DNA of 64,000 nucleotides from Gammaproteobacteria bacterium (lineage in GTDB: Bacteria; Pseudomonadota; Gammaproteobacteria; Pseudomonadales; Azotimanducaceae), in contig JAPOOX010000258.1 in the NCBI GenBank assembly GCA_026713185.1, positions 1 to 64,000 of the forward strand, in the 5' to 3' direction. Position 1 is the stretch's first letter; each line of letters begins with the position of its first letter. The position numbers were made by a program, and so were the translations under genes. This document shows, piece by piece, positions 7,711 to 16,966 of this stretch. Under the pieces are notes generated by a model that was not told where the DNA came from, did no database searches, and saw only the letters and a program-made list of their open reading frames with translations.

Positions 7711-10700
7711 CTACCCCAGTCTATCGTTTAATTCCTGAAATAATTCGTTGTCATTAATACCGGGTTGTGCTTCCGTAATCATTCCTACTAAACTTTCCAG
7801 CGAGACTTCATCACTTTCATCATGTACTACCCTATGCATTAGAATCAACGTTGCACACGGATACCGTCTTACCAATTTGCAGTCCTTCTCTTTGCCGATA
7901 AGTTTACGTAGGACAGAACTGTATTCCTCCTGCATAAGGACATCCTTAATCGTCTCGACCGCTTCAGGAAACGCTGCATCTGTCTCCGATGCCATCCACG
8001 CTAACCATCTGGACAGTTCTGGCGATCGATCTTTGGGGCGTGTAGGCCACACCTCTTTGAACCACGGACCAACCGTTTCCCGCCATAGTGTCGAGGATTT
8101 CTTGTCCGCACCCTGGAGAATATCGCGAAGCGCCATCGCAGCAAAAATCAAACCCCGAGGGCTCAGTTGCCACAAAACGTCTTTCGCCTCTACCGTATCG
8201 ATCCCTCGTCCAATCGGAATCGCCATATGCACGAATACTCTGATTGCTTTAGAGTGTACTCGAATTGGAATAAGATCTAAATTCTTAAGTACCTTGAGAA
8301 ATGATGACTTGAATGCCTTCAGAAGATCTGACGTCCAACTCAAGTGAAGAAAGTACGCCTCCCACAGGTATGGGTCAAACATCTCTTGATCCTCAGGATC
8401 CATCCGCACAAAGAATGTACGCTGCGTCCAATCGGGATCAATCCGGAAAAGAGCGAATAACATTGGCGCCATGCTTACACGCGCCAGCTTGACGGATGGA
8501 TCCTCGCTAGCGACCAACCGATTAAAGTCCAATTTGAGCAGTCTCGGGAAACCCGTATTCTGCCCCGGTAAAGCCTTCGGAATCTGTTCCGCCATTTCCT
8601 GATATAGCACCTTTCCCAAAATGCCGCCGGCATGAGTTGTCGCTGTATCAAGATTCAGATCACCACTCGGTGCAGCACTATTCAATGAAGCCTTCCATAT
8701 TCGCCGCCACACCTGTTGTCTGAGACGTTTTCCAAGTCTTAGCCGGTTATTCTCCAGCCATCTGGCAGCCTGGTCTGCTAATCCTGTTAATGCTTGCGAC
8801 GACATCCCGCTCAGAAGGATCGCGACTTCCTTCTGCCCTTCATCCAGCTGCTTTCCCCCTTTGTTCTGATTCCATTCGCTGAGAATCATGTACCACGGAG
8901 GAATTGGCCACACACCCCGAGCCGCTGCGTCCCTCAACAACCGCAAGGCCCCTGAAAAATCCTTCTTGACAAACCCGGCCCATCCACCGCCACAATCCCA
9001 TGGATGGGAATCGTTCTGTGCTTGCGTTTCCGACCACTTAAGAAATTGCTCAATTGTCATACCAGCAAAATTTTCGAGAGATTCCCCATCTCCAAAGCGA
9101 AAGCCGTGGAGATTAGAAGACCCAAAGACAACGAATTCCTCAGATTGATCACCACATGGATTCCATTGCCTTTCACCTCGAATGTGTTCATACGTCTCTA
9201 GTGCATGTTGTGGCAGTCTTGCTCCAGACTCTATCAGTTTATACAAACGCAATAATATTGCTCTGTCGCGCCAGTTCTCCCTCTCTTTCACCGACAAACC
9301 GGCGCTATACGCGCCCTCTGGAGGACCCTGTAGGATCGCCTCGATAAGACGAGCAAGTCGATCTGACGTTATATCGGCTCCTCGCTTCCTGAGAAATCGC
9401 GACGTTTCCCTCAACGTGTAGATATCCCAAAGTGCAGGCTTGGAGCCATCCAGCAATATCTCCATACCACCGTCGATATCGGCGTCTGATGGCTCCGTCG
9501 AAGTGTACAGAACGAGACGCCTAAAAATCGGATATGGAAGTGACCGCCACCGACCCACGAGTCGTGATTCGGCAGCTTGATCCCCGCAAGCGAGAAGAGC
9601 GTCACGCGAATCCCGCACAAGTCCAATTAGATGTGTCCAGATTGGCGCGTACTCGTTCTGCTTATGTTGACTCACGGATGGATATTGGGAATATGTCTTG
9701 TCGAAGTCTTCATTGGCCATACCGAATTCATGAAACCAAACCATTGCTTCGTTTAGCCGTGTGGTGAGGTCATCGGCCATCATCGCCAACGATTTAGTCC
9801 AGTCCTCGGATTGCTCTTGATAATCACTAAATTCATGGTCCTCTTTGATACCAACCAGTTCCATTTCAATCTCGTACCAATCACTTGGACACTCGGGATT
9901 CTGGTTCCTCTCATCCTGAAGATAGTCAGGCTTCACTTTGAAAGTCGGGATTGGCCGCACGCGATTGAGGAAAGTTAATGTTGACAATGGCACACTTGAT
10001 GACACACGGACAAGGTCGCCATAATCTAAATCATCACTCACAATCCTTTCCGATAGCATGTGCGAGTAACCATAGTCTGCCAGTACCTGCCAAAGTTTCC
10101 TTGCATACGATGGGAAACCTGTTCCCTCTTTGTGCTTTAGTTCTTGCTGGACAAAGTTGCGCATCTCGACGTGCAAGACAGCACCCTCTCGCAAGACCCA
10201 GTCAATTGCCGCCTGGCTCTCCAGACAATTGCAAACCCATCGTCCCAGTTGATGTGTGGCCGGGTGAAGCTCGCCGTAATCGTTAAGCTGGCGAGCAACC
10301 AGCGATACACTGATTTCCTTACCATCATCCTTTCGACCAGTGGGAAGACAGAACAATCCCTGCTTCTGTAAGTGTGGAATCCATTCGGGCGACGGGCGAC
10401 GATCTCCATTGAGGTCTGCGAAGTACTTTGCAACCTTGGGGTCTTTGAGTGCCCAAACCATCTCCCGTACGGTCGTATCCTCCTCACTCGACGCAGGCGG
10501 ATTCTGCCCAAGGAGTGCCACTTTCTGTTTACGGTCTGATATTCCCTGACGATGATCGTTTGCCCAAGCTTCCAATTCCGTCCAAAACGCATCGTAGTTC
10601 CCCTTCTTATCAAACGGAAGAGGCGTAATTCCGGAAAGTTTCCACTCCCTTTCTGACTTTTCTCGTGTGCCACTATCGGCATTGCTTTCGTAAGAGGTGA

Positions 10701-11466
10701 ATGCGAAAGGCTCTTTGAATTGCTGCGAATCTCTTTCCCTTGCCACCGCCAATGCTCTCACCAAGTAGCTCATTGTTGGATCTTCCAAACTGTATCCAAT
10801 GAACACGACATGGAAGTGCCGGAATAGCTCGACGACAAACCGGAGCGCCCACCCTTCCAGCATGTAAGCCATGCCGAAATCACCTGTCGTCAATACCAGT
10901 TCTCGGTCAACGGGCGAGCTACCCAATCTGCCGTGTAGATACACCAACCCTTTGAATGTCTTTGGTTTAGCCGGCGGTAAAGCGGGCGCAACAGAAACAG
11001 TCATTTCTCTATCAAAATGTTTGTCACGCCTCAGCTTCCGATATGCCCTTTCGAAAAGTGTATCGAAATTTGTGGTGACTAAACGTCCATCCTTGGAATC
11101 AAGGTCCGCCAATCGAACCAGCGTCTCGTGATTATGGAGCGCTCTTGCTTGCTTGGAGAGATAATAGCGTACACGTTCACGCACCTTCTTTGGATCGTAG
11201 CCATCTAGATTAGGTGTCTCCAGAATACTCAGCGCCTCATCGTATCGCTTCTGATCAAATGTTTCCCAGGTCAGTGCTTCCATCGACCCCGGTTTGCAGT
11301 TGTCCTTGGGGGGCAGAAGATCCGTGAGAATGGACTTCACCAATCCTTCGAACGACGGTAAGCCAGCACCCTTCGAGACGCCCGCACCGCAGAAGAACAC
11401 AACTTCACGGTCTTCGAGCGATTGACGTAACTTCTCTGGAATCAAGTCCACAGGCGCACGACACAC
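7711..11466 (-). CDS. DSR1-like defense-associated sirtuin (SIR2 domain, large C-terminal region)
   Basis: About 1,251 residues. The N-terminal SIR2 domain has the NAD-binding FFCGAGVSKGAGLPSF (about 25-40), VTTNFDTLFERAY (N about 133), the catalytic-type LHG (H about 178) and GYSLEDPTMSYLVRAL. The remaining ~900 residues are a helical region as in DSR1-type proteins (DUF4020-like), which sense phage proteins. Known members deplete NAD+ on infection and abort phage growth; that activity is inferred here. The longest frame begins with TTG at 11517, but a GTG at 11466 has GAAGGGA 5 bases before it and is the start I prefer. Its base composition is lower in GC than the neighbouring ABC-3C genes, so the two systems may have separate origins. 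Confidence 0.8.
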   Translation of the reverse strand: MCRAPVDLIPEKLRQSLEDREVVFFCGAGVSKGAGLPSFEGLVKSILTDLLPPKDNCKPGSMEALTWETFDQKRYDEALSILETPNLDGYDPKKVRERVRYYLSKQARALHNHETLVRLADLDSKDGRLVTTNFDTLFERAYRKLRRDKHFDREMTVSVAPALPPAKPKTFKGLVYLHGRLGSSPVDRELVLTTGDFGMAYMLEGWALRFVVELFRHFHVVFIGYSLEDPTMSYLVRALAVARERDSQQFKEPFAFTSYESNADSGTREKSEREWKLSGITPLPFDKKGNYDAFWTELEAWANDHRQGISDRKQKVALLGQNPPASSEEDTTVREMVWALKDPKVAKYFADLNGDRRPSPEWIPHLQKQGLFCLPTGRKDDGKEISVSLVARQLNDYGELHPATHQLGRWVCNCLESQAAIDWVLREGAVLHVEMRNFVQQELKHKEGTGFPSYARKLWQVLADYGYSHMLSERIVSDDLDYGDLVRVSSSVPLSTLTFLNRVRPIPTFKVKPDYLQDERNQNPECPSDWYEIEMELVGIKEDHEFSDYQEQSEDWTKSLAMMADDLTTRLNEAMVWFHEFGMANEDFDKTYSQYPSVSQHKQNEYAPIWTHLIGLVRDSRDALLACGDQAAESRLVGRWRSLPYPIFRRLVLYTSTEPSDADIDGGMEILLDGSKPALWDIYTLRETSRFLRKRGADITSDRLARLIEAILQGPPEGAYSAGLSVKERENWRDRAILLRLYKLIESGARLPQHALETYEHIRGERQWNPCGDQSEEFVVFGSSNLHGFRFGDGESLENFAGMTIEQFLKWSETQAQNDSHPWDCGGGWAGFVKKDFSGALRLLRDAAARGVWPIPPWYMILSEWNQNKGGKQLDEGQKEVAILLSGMSSQALTGLADQAARWLENNRLRLGKRLRQQVWRRIWKASLNSAAPSGDLNLDTATTHAGGILGKVLYQEMAEQIPKALPGQNTGFPRLLKLDFNRLVASEDPSVKLARVSMAPMLFALFRIDPDWTQRTFFVRMDPEDQEMFDPYLWEAYFLHLSWTSDLLKAFKSSFLKVLKNLDLIPIRVHSKAIRVFVHMAIPIGRGIDTVEAKDVLWQLSPRGLIFAAMALRDILQGADKKSSTLWRETVGPWFKEVWPTRPKDRSPELSRWLAWMASETDAAFPEAVETIKDVLMQEEYSSVLRKLIGKEKDCKLVRRYPCATLILMHRVVHDESDEVSLESLVGMITEAQPGINDNELFQELNDRLG

Positions 11467-11745
11467 ATGTTTCCCTTCATGAAAATCTCCCTGACAAACG
11501 GCTTTGAAGTGCAGCAATTAAAGAGAAACTTCTATCTCTCTGCAACCTTGGAAACTTTACTGGCTCGTACTCTCGTACGTATGTTTATGCCGAAACTCCC
11601 AGTAATCTGACAATTTCATTGGGAGACGAACTGATCCGCTAATGGTCACTAACATTAATTCCCCGTTGATCGCGAAAGCCGGGGGCAGGTCTACGCGAAC
11701 TAATCCGAAATTTCGAGCAACCAACCCACTGTATGTTCCGCATTA

Positions 11746-11780
11746 CAACGTTGACTTTACTCCGACCCCACTATTTTTGG
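11746..11780. repeat. Hairpin element copy F (deleted, at attR)
   Basis: CAACGTTGA joined directly to CTTTACTCCGACCCC and the right end ACTATTTTTGG. Compared with full copies, the inner of the two tandem ACTCC repeats of the 3' arm and everything left of CAACG are missing. It ends five bases before the attR core. Otherwise 11467-11785 holds only the SIR2 gene's 5' region and no gene I can support. Confidence 0.75.
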
Positions 11781-11785
11781 TTAAA

Positions 11786-11821
11786 AGCCCATCGAGGGTT
11801 CGAATCCCTCCTTCTCCGCCA
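11786..11821. repeat. attR core
   Basis: A 36-base exact copy of the tRNA-Ser 3' end (3295-3330), without the rest of the tRNA. It marks the right end of the island. Confidence 0.9.
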
Positions 11822-11950
11822 TCTGTAGCTGTCAGACCTTACTTGCAATTTCGCTGGATAGGGCGTTAATGGTGCCTATACTCCAGTGGCGTCAGGACCA
11901 TGTCAGGGCGTGTCAGGCTGTCAAGGCCTACCTGACCTGACCATGGCCAC

Positions 11951-13513
11951 CTACGACCAGTCCGGCATCTGGAATTCGGCTAATGGGCCCGCGTATGGGG
12001 CGGACTCGAATCGGCAGGGCTGTTCCGTTACCCTCGGGTCGTGCTGCTCGACAAGAATTTTCATTAATCGCACTTCCATGGCCCGACGCACGTTGGCATA
12101 TGCTGGATCGTCGGCGACGTTCTTCATGTAGTGGGGATCTTCATTGAGGTCATAGAGTTCCTCGCGAGGCCGCTTGCCCACCGCAAGCTCGAGTAGCGGC
12201 TTCACTTCCCGGTCTCCACGGTGATGGATCATCCATGCCTTGGTGGGACTTGCATCCAGGTCGCGGTAAGCGACCATCGTGTCATAGGCCAGCGCCTCGT
12301 AGTCCGGAGTCGGTGCGTTCGAGTCATCCAACCCCCTTGGGTCTCCCATGGGCCAGCGATCGGGTTCGAAATTGATGATGTAGATAAAATCCCTGGTGCG
12401 GACCGAGCGCTGGGGATAGGGGAGCATCCCGTCCCGGGCATGGTGGACATGACGTTCGCGCCCGGTCACCACGAAGTCTCGCTCAGGCTCGACCTGGCCG
12501 CTCGCTGTGCTCGTCAGTAGCGGCATCAGACTGTGTGCCGTCATGTCCTCCGGGATGTCTATACCCCCTGCCTGACAGAAGGTGGGGGCCAGGTCCATCA
12601 GATTGACGAAGTCATGCACCACCCTGCCGGGTTCGATCACGCCCGGCCAACGCATCGCGAGCGCCGCCTCGCAGCCGATGTTGTAGAGATTGCACTTGGC
12701 ACGGGGCATCCCGGGTATACCATGGTCGCCGCTAACGACGAAGAGCGTGTTCTCCAATTCGCCCGCAGAATTGAGTTCGTCAAGCAGAATACCAATGCCC
12801 TGATCGACCGCGAGGCATTCGCCGAGGTAATCGCAAGTATCTTCCCGGACCTCGTGGACATCCGGCATGAATGCCGGGAGCCGGTCCTGTAGATCGTCAG
12901 GATTCATACCCCACAAAGCCATGCCTGAGCCCCGCTCCCAGGTGCGGTGCGTATTCGTAGGACCCCACCAATAGCAGAACGGCTGGTCGTCCGGGCGAGC
13001 CTTGAGGAAGGCGCGAAAATTCTGGCGGGTCTCCTCGTAAAGGACGTCCTTTGCCCCGTCAACACCCAGTTCGTCGGCATGCCTGGTTACCCAGTGCGAG
13101 AAATTGTTGAACTTGCCACCGGCTGGTTGGTAACGGGTTCTTGTCGCGCCGATCGGGGCGTTGTTGGATCGCCCGGGACTCCAGACCTTGTACTGGTACC
13201 CGATGAAGTAACCTCCTTTCGACTCCAACTCCAGGGGGTATGTGGGTATGGACTCGTCCCAGACGGCGCCAACGAGAATGGCGCCCAGCCCGGTCTGCCA
13301 GAAATACTGCCCTGAGAGGATTGAGCTGCGACAAGGCGTACAGGTCGGGGCGGGCACCAGGGCATTGGTGAACAGGGCCCCCTCCTTCGCCACACGATCG
13401 AAATTGGGCGTGCTGATCAGTTCATTGAGAGAGCCCGTACCCTCGTGTTCCGCGTAGGCGCTGGCGTACCGCCCCCAATCGTCAGCAAAGGCGAAGACTA
13501 TATTCGGTTTCAT
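11951..13513 (-). CDS. Sulfatase (type I, formylglycine-dependent)
   Basis: A 520-residue alkaline-phosphatase-superfamily sulfatase. N-terminal MKPNIVFAFADDWGR supplies the calcium-binding D11-D12. The activation motif C58-T-P-C61-R62 (TCTPCRSSILSG) contains the cysteine that becomes formylglycine. Later come VVSGDHGIPG and RWPGVIEPG. No signal peptide is visible, so it is probably cytoplasmic, unlike many periplasmic polysaccharide sulfatases. The ATG at 13513 is chosen because GAGGGG lies 8 bases upstream and the sequence then starts at the family N-terminus; the in-frame extension upstream has no homologous look. It is transcribed divergently from 13785. The substrate is unknown. Confidence 0.92.
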   Translation of the reverse strand: MKPNIVFAFADDWGRYASAYAEHEGTGSLNELISTPNFDRVAKEGALFTNALVPAPTCTPCRSSILSGQYFWQTGLGAILVGAVWDESIPTYPLELESKGGYFIGYQYKVWSPGRSNNAPIGATRTRYQPAGGKFNNFSHWVTRHADELGVDGAKDVLYEETRQNFRAFLKARPDDQPFCYWWGPTNTHRTWERGSGMALWGMNPDDLQDRLPAFMPDVHEVREDTCDYLGECLAVDQGIGILLDELNSAGELENTLFVVSGDHGIPGMPRAKCNLYNIGCEAALAMRWPGVIEPGRVVHDFVNLMDLAPTFCQAGGIDIPEDMTAHSLMPLLTSTASGQVEPERDFVVTGRERHVHHARDGMLPYPQRSVRTRDFIYIINFEPDRWPMGDPRGLDDSNAPTPDYEALAYDTMVAYRDLDASPTKAWMIHHRGDREVKPLLELAVGKRPREELYDLNEDPHYMKNVADDPAYANVRRAMEVRLMKILVEQHDPRVTEQPCRFESAPYAGPLAEFQMPDWS

Positions 13514-13784
13514 GTCGAGTACCCCTCGGCGAGGTGGGCAATAAGCATTGAACAAAAATAAATCCACGATTGCAAACGGACAAGCCTGTTCACAAGGCTT
13601 ACTCGATGACATGGGCGCAACGGTTAAAGCGCGTCTTTTCGATAGACATCGCAAGGCCGTAACGGGCGTAGGAATCGCTCTGGAGCCCTCATAAGGTCAG
13701 TGTAGCCGAGGTTTGGCGGAGGTGCGGCAGCGCGAGGGCGATCTCTATGCCCCAAAATTCGGAACGCCATGCTAAAATCGACCC

Positions 13785-14012
13785 ATGAAGCACCGCCACC
13801 TCAACCACTCACGCCTTACACTGGCGGCCATTGATGACATCATCGCGCGCGGTCAGTGGCGCGACTGGGTATCGCTGCGCCGCGCCGCGCTGGAGGACCC
13901 CGAGGTGCTGCCGAGAATCGAACAAATCTGTAGAGCACGCACCAGCGGTCCGGGTGCACAACGCTTTCACTTCTGGAAAAACTATGCCGCCTCCCGCCGG
14001 CAGGCTGCCTGA
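13785..14012 (+). CDS. Small partner of AbiEii-like nucleotidyltransferase
   Basis: A 75-residue, Arg-rich helical protein (MKHRHLNHSRLTLAAIDDII...). It overlaps the following nucleotidyltransferase by 29 bp in another frame, the arrangement of a toxin-antitoxin operon with the small gene first. I see no clear helix-turn-helix and cannot assign a family, so its antitoxin role rests on position only. Confidence 0.55.
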   Translation: MKHRHLNHSRLTLAAIDDIIARGQWRDWVSLRRAALEDPEVLPRIEQICRARTSGPGAQRFHFWKNYAASRRQAA

Positions 14013-14697
14013 CTGGGACGCACTGCTGTCGGCAGCAGCCCGGCTGCAAGCAATCGTCCTCAACGCCGTGCTGGTCGGGGGAACGGCCGCAACCCTCCAC
14101 GCAGGACACCGGAGATCCCTCGTTCACGACCCTGTGCTGAACGACCTGCAGATACATTTCGCTGATGTTCTGGCGGACCTGGAGTCAGTCGCGGGCTGGA
14201 AGACGGCGCGGATGACCAGGCCAGTCATGATCCTGGGGAGCCTGGATGGCATCGAAACCGGTATCCGGCAACTCATCCGCGAGGCGCCCCTCGAAACCGA
14301 GACCCTTGAGATCGGTGGAGTGCGCCTGCGGATCCCGACCGCCGCAGAGACTCTGCGCATCAAGGCCGTTCTCATCCTCAAGCGCAATGCGACACGCGAC
14401 TACGTAGACTTCGCGGCCCTTGCCGATCACCTGGGCGCGGCGGAGACAGCCAAGGCGCTGGAAGATTTCGACCGGCTGTACCCGCAGCCGAATGGCGAAT
14501 CGGCGCTACAGCAACTGGACCCGAGGTGGCATCACTGGGAAGACGTCCGGCAGACCTGTGCCGATCACATGTCCGCGGTGTTTGATCTCGCTGCCGACCG
14601 CGAGGATCAGGTAGTGACTGCGCGTCCCAACAAGCAATCGTCGTCGACCCGATTGGGTGCGGCCACAACGCGGGAATCGCTTCCTCCGGCGAATTGA
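13984..14697 (+). CDS. Nucleotidyltransferase, AbiEii/AbiGii toxin-like
   Basis: A 237-residue protein. VLVGGTAATLHAGHRRS near residue 26 is the GG-S/T helix turn of the polymerase-beta nucleotidyltransferase fold, followed by HDPVLNDL (acidic metal ligands), GIETGIRQLIR, and LRIPTAAETLRIKAVLILKR with RDYVDFAALADHLG, all seen in AbiEii/AbiGii-type toxins. The ATG at 13984, preceded by GGAAAA, gives the family length; the frame is open further upstream only because of high GC. AbiE toxins act with an antitoxin from the same operon and give abortive infection. The first metal motif is less acidic than in classical AbiEii, so the activity is uncertain. Confidence 0.65.
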   Translation: MPPPAGRLPDWDALLSAAARLQAIVLNAVLVGGTAATLHAGHRRSLVHDPVLNDLQIHFADVLADLESVAGWKTARMTRPVMILGSLDGIETGIRQLIREAPLETETLEIGGVRLRIPTAAETLRIKAVLILKRNATRDYVDFAALADHLGAAETAKALEDFDRLYPQPNGESALQQLDPRWHHWEDVRQTCADHMSAVFDLAADREDQVVTARPNKQSSSTRLGAATTRESLPPAN

Positions 14698-14784
14698 GTG
14701 TGACGAATTCGTAACTCGGTGTGTCTATTCAACTATAATAGCTACGCATGTCCCGCCGAGGAACTGCCAAGAGGAGGGTTTTTC

Positions 14785-15246
14785 ATGACCGACAGAGACG
14801 CCGACGACCCCGAGGCTCCACGCCCAGAAGATTCAAGTCCCTCACCATCCGCAAACAGCACAGAAAGCAAATCAACGCGGTCGCAGTTAGCAGATGATGT
14901 GTTGCAAACGATACGTCAACGTGTACATCCCGGGAGGGAGTCAGCAACGCGTTTGTGGCGATGGGTGCGTTCTCTGTCTCTTCATGGTTCCCAGGCTACC
15001 CGACCGCTCCAGATCGCATTGAGAGCCACGGGCCTCGTCCTGGTGGTGTTCGCACCGCTGTGGCCACTATTCGGTTCGGAAATCAATGGATGGTGGGACT
15101 GGTTTCTGACCATGCTTGCCAATATGGGTATCGGCATCGCCCTGTTCGGCGCGGGCGAGGTGGTCCGCATGATTGCCGAGATCCATAGTACTCTGGTCAG
15201 CGACACCGAGCACGACCTTAATTCCGTACAGGGGAACACCGCGTGA
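14785..15246 (+). CDS. Membrane protein, two predicted TM helices
   Basis: 153 residues: a hydrophilic, Ser/Pro/Asp-rich N-terminal 70 residues, then two hydrophobic helices (ALRATGLVLVVFAPLWPLFG and WFLTMLANMGIGIALFGAGE), and a charged tail. The start at 14785 has a strong AGGAGGG six bases upstream. It is the first gene of the channel/RimK cluster and overlaps the next start by 4 bp (GTGA). I recognise no family. Confidence 0.6.
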   Translation: MTDRDADDPEAPRPEDSSPSPSANSTESKSTRSQLADDVLQTIRQRVHPGRESATRLWRWVRSLSLHGSQATRPLQIALRATGLVLVVFAPLWPLFGSEINGWWDWFLTMLANMGIGIALFGAGEVVRMIAEIHSTLVSDTEHDLNSVQGNTA

Positions 15247-15521
15247 ATGAACCTCGGAACGAAGCGACCGCCCGCGACATCTATCGTCAGCATCTGCCGT
15301 CCCAAGACGGATTGTCCGCGGAAGACGGCGTTCGTCAGGTCATGGAGCGCGCACGTGCGCAACTTGCCGTCCGCGATGTACTGGGCTTCGCGTTCAGCGG
15401 CATGGTTCGGTTAGTGCTAAGCCTCGTCGTCGTGGTCTCCAGACACGCGCAGCGCAGACGGTCACAACCGACGCGTCGAGCGCAATCCCCCCACATTGAA
15501 ACCGGAGGCAATAATGATTGA
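15243..15521 (+). CDS. Small single-pass membrane protein
   Basis: 92 residues with a GTG start overlapping the upstream stop (GTGA). An acidic/Arg-rich N-terminal half is followed by one hydrophobic segment (FSGMVRLVLSLVVVVSR) and a basic tail rich in RRR and TRR. The stop overlaps the next start by 8 bp. No recognisable family; the tight coupling on both sides argues that it is real. Confidence 0.5.
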   Translation: MNEPRNEATARDIYRQHLPSQDGLSAEDGVRQVMERARAQLAVRDVLGFAFSGMVRLVLSLVVVVSRHAQRRRSQPTRRAQSPHIETGGNND

Positions 15522-16365
15522 TTCAATAGGAGACCTTGGTCAGGGAACGTTGGTTGCCTTGACCACCATGTGGAGCGAGGTTGCCGCCTTCGCACCCAAC
15601 TTCGTCGGCGCACTCGTCATCCTCGCAGTCGGCTACGTGGTCGCCAGGATTCTGTCCGCTGTCGTACGCCGTCTGCTGTCGGCAATAGGGTTTGACCATC
15701 TCGCGGAGAAGACAGGCGTCGCCGACCAACTCACCAGAATGAATGTCAACCGGCCCGCAAGCGGCATCTTTGCGGCCGTGGTTTTCTGGATTCTCATGCT
15801 CGCATTTCTCCTGTCCGCCTCCGAGTCGCTAGGGCTCGAGCGCCTCTCCGAGACCATCGACAGCCTCGTACGCTACCTGCCGCGCGTACTCGGTGCGATT
15901 CTCATATTATCCATTGGCCTGTTCGTCGCAACCTTCACCCGCGATACCGTGCGCGCGGGAATGACCAACATAGGATCGGAGCACGCCCATGCCATCGGTC
16001 AGGCTGCCTACGTCCTGCTTGCCGTCATTGCCATTGCCTTGGCAGTCGGTCAACTGGAACTCGAGACAGTCCTGCTGACGGTCGCTGTTACCGTCGTCTT
16101 GACTGCTGCCGGCGTCGCTATTGCACTTGCCTTCGGCCTCGGCTCTCGGGAAGTCGCCGCGAACGTCCTTGCTGGCGCGTACCTGCGCGACTCACTTCCT
16201 GAAGGCACCCAAATTACCGTCGCCGGCGTCCAGGGAGAAGTCAAGGCAGTCGAGGCGCTCAGCACCGTTGTGGTTACCGAAGACGGCGAAACCAGCGTTC
16301 CGAACATGACGCTGGTGCGCGAAAACGTGCACATCACCACGCACGGCACAGAGCCGGGCGTCTAG
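15514..16365 (+). CDS. MscS-like mechanosensitive channel with conserved TM-helix repeats (paralog 1)
   Basis: 283 residues. It has several hydrophobic helices with the 'conserved TM helix' (PF05552-like) repeat LVILAVGYVVARILSAVVRR, the pattern YLPRVLGAILILSIGLFVA, and the MscS-type pore and beta domain AFGLGSREVAANVLAGAYLRD followed by GEVKAVEALSTVV and VPNM. It would sit in the inner membrane and open on tension or osmotic downshock. The ATG at 15514 has GGAGG six bases upstream. A clear paralog lies at 21451, and the two bracket the other cluster genes. It is shorter than E. coli MscK/MscM and about the size of MscS. Confidence 0.85.
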   Translation: MIDSIGDLGQGTLVALTTMWSEVAAFAPNFVGALVILAVGYVVARILSAVVRRLLSAIGFDHLAEKTGVADQLTRMNVNRPASGIFAAVVFWILMLAFLLSASESLGLERLSETIDSLVRYLPRVLGAILILSIGLFVATFTRDTVRAGMTNIGSEHAHAIGQAAYVLLAVIAIALAVGQLELETVLLTVAVTVVLTAAGVAIALAFGLGSREVAANVLAGAYLRDSLPEGTQITVAGVQGEVKAVEALSTVVVTEDGETSVPNMTLVRENVHITTHGTEPGV

Positions 16366-16404
16366 GCGGCGTGGGTTCAGACTGCTACCCGCTGCCGACC
16401 TTCC

Positions 16405-16956
16405 GTGGATCGGGACGTCGCCCAGCTTGTTGCCCTCGCGCGGATCGAGTTGCCTTACCGTACCGCCGCGTTCGAACGACTGGCCGCGCATTGCTATCCT
16501 CGGATTCGCCGTCTGGCCCGTGCCATCACCGGCAGCCGGGACGACGCAGACACTGTCGCCCAGGAAACGATGCTCAAGGTATTCCACGGACTCCCGGCGC
16601 TCCGCGAGCCCGCCAGGTTCGACGCGTGGCTCCAGCGCACGCTGGTCAACACAGCGAACTCACACCTCGCGGCGGAGCGTCGCCAACGCGAGAAGGCCCG
16701 GGTCTGGCGCCAACGCATTGGGACGGAACTGCAAGCAAGATCGGATGCAGAAAGCACTTCCCTGGAAACAGCCTCGTTCGACGCATTGATCGAAGGGCTC
16801 AACCTCCGGGATCGATCAATTCTCGCGTTCCGACTCGTCGAGGAACTCGACTACCCTGCCATCGCCCACATCATGGGCATGGGCGAGAGCGCTGTGAAAA
16901 TGGCCTATCGGCGGGCCATAGAGCGACTGCGCCAGCGGCACCAGGATTTGGTGTAA
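16405..16956 (+). CDS. ECF-type RNA polymerase sigma factor
   Basis: 183 residues with a GTG start. Region 2 reads ITGSRDDADTVAQETMLKVFHGL, and region 4 (LNLRDRSILAFRLVEELDYP with the helix-turn-helix AIAHIMGMGESAVKMAYRRAIERLR) binds the -35 element. There is no anti-sigma factor next to it, which is unusual for ECF factors. Its place inside a set of channel genes suggests that it controls the cluster itself, perhaps from envelope or osmotic signals; this is inference. It lies 39 bp after the first MscS-like gene and 10 bp before the CorA-like gene. Confidence 0.85.
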   Translation: MDRDVAQLVALARIELPYRTAAFERLAAHCYPRIRRLARAITGSRDDADTVAQETMLKVFHGLPALREPARFDAWLQRTLVNTANSHLAAERRQREKARVWRQRIGTELQARSDAESTSLETASFDALIEGLNLRDRSILAFRLVEELDYPAIAHIMGMGESAVKMAYRRAIERLRQRHQDLV

Positions 16957-16966
16957 GGGGGTATGG

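Larger units (their letters stand above)
3295..11821. mobile_element. Integrated defense island in tRNA-Ser(GCT)
   Basis: About 8.5 kb lies between the 3' end of tRNA-Ser and a 36-bp perfect copy of that end. It contains, all on the minus strand, an ABC-3C system, the C-terminal remnant of a tyrosine recombinase and a DSR1-like SIR2 protein. Two copies of the hairpin element also lie inside, one in the recombinase remnant and one touching attR. The recombinase is broken, so the island is probably no longer able to excise by itself. Repeat, tRNA target and integrase type together are the standard signature of tyrosine-recombinase islands; the limits are seen directly, and mobility is inferred. 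Confidence 0.88.

Noticed and set aside
11642-11869. 75-residue plus-strand frame across attR
   Set aside because: It crosses the island boundary and the tRNA fragment; no start signal or homology.
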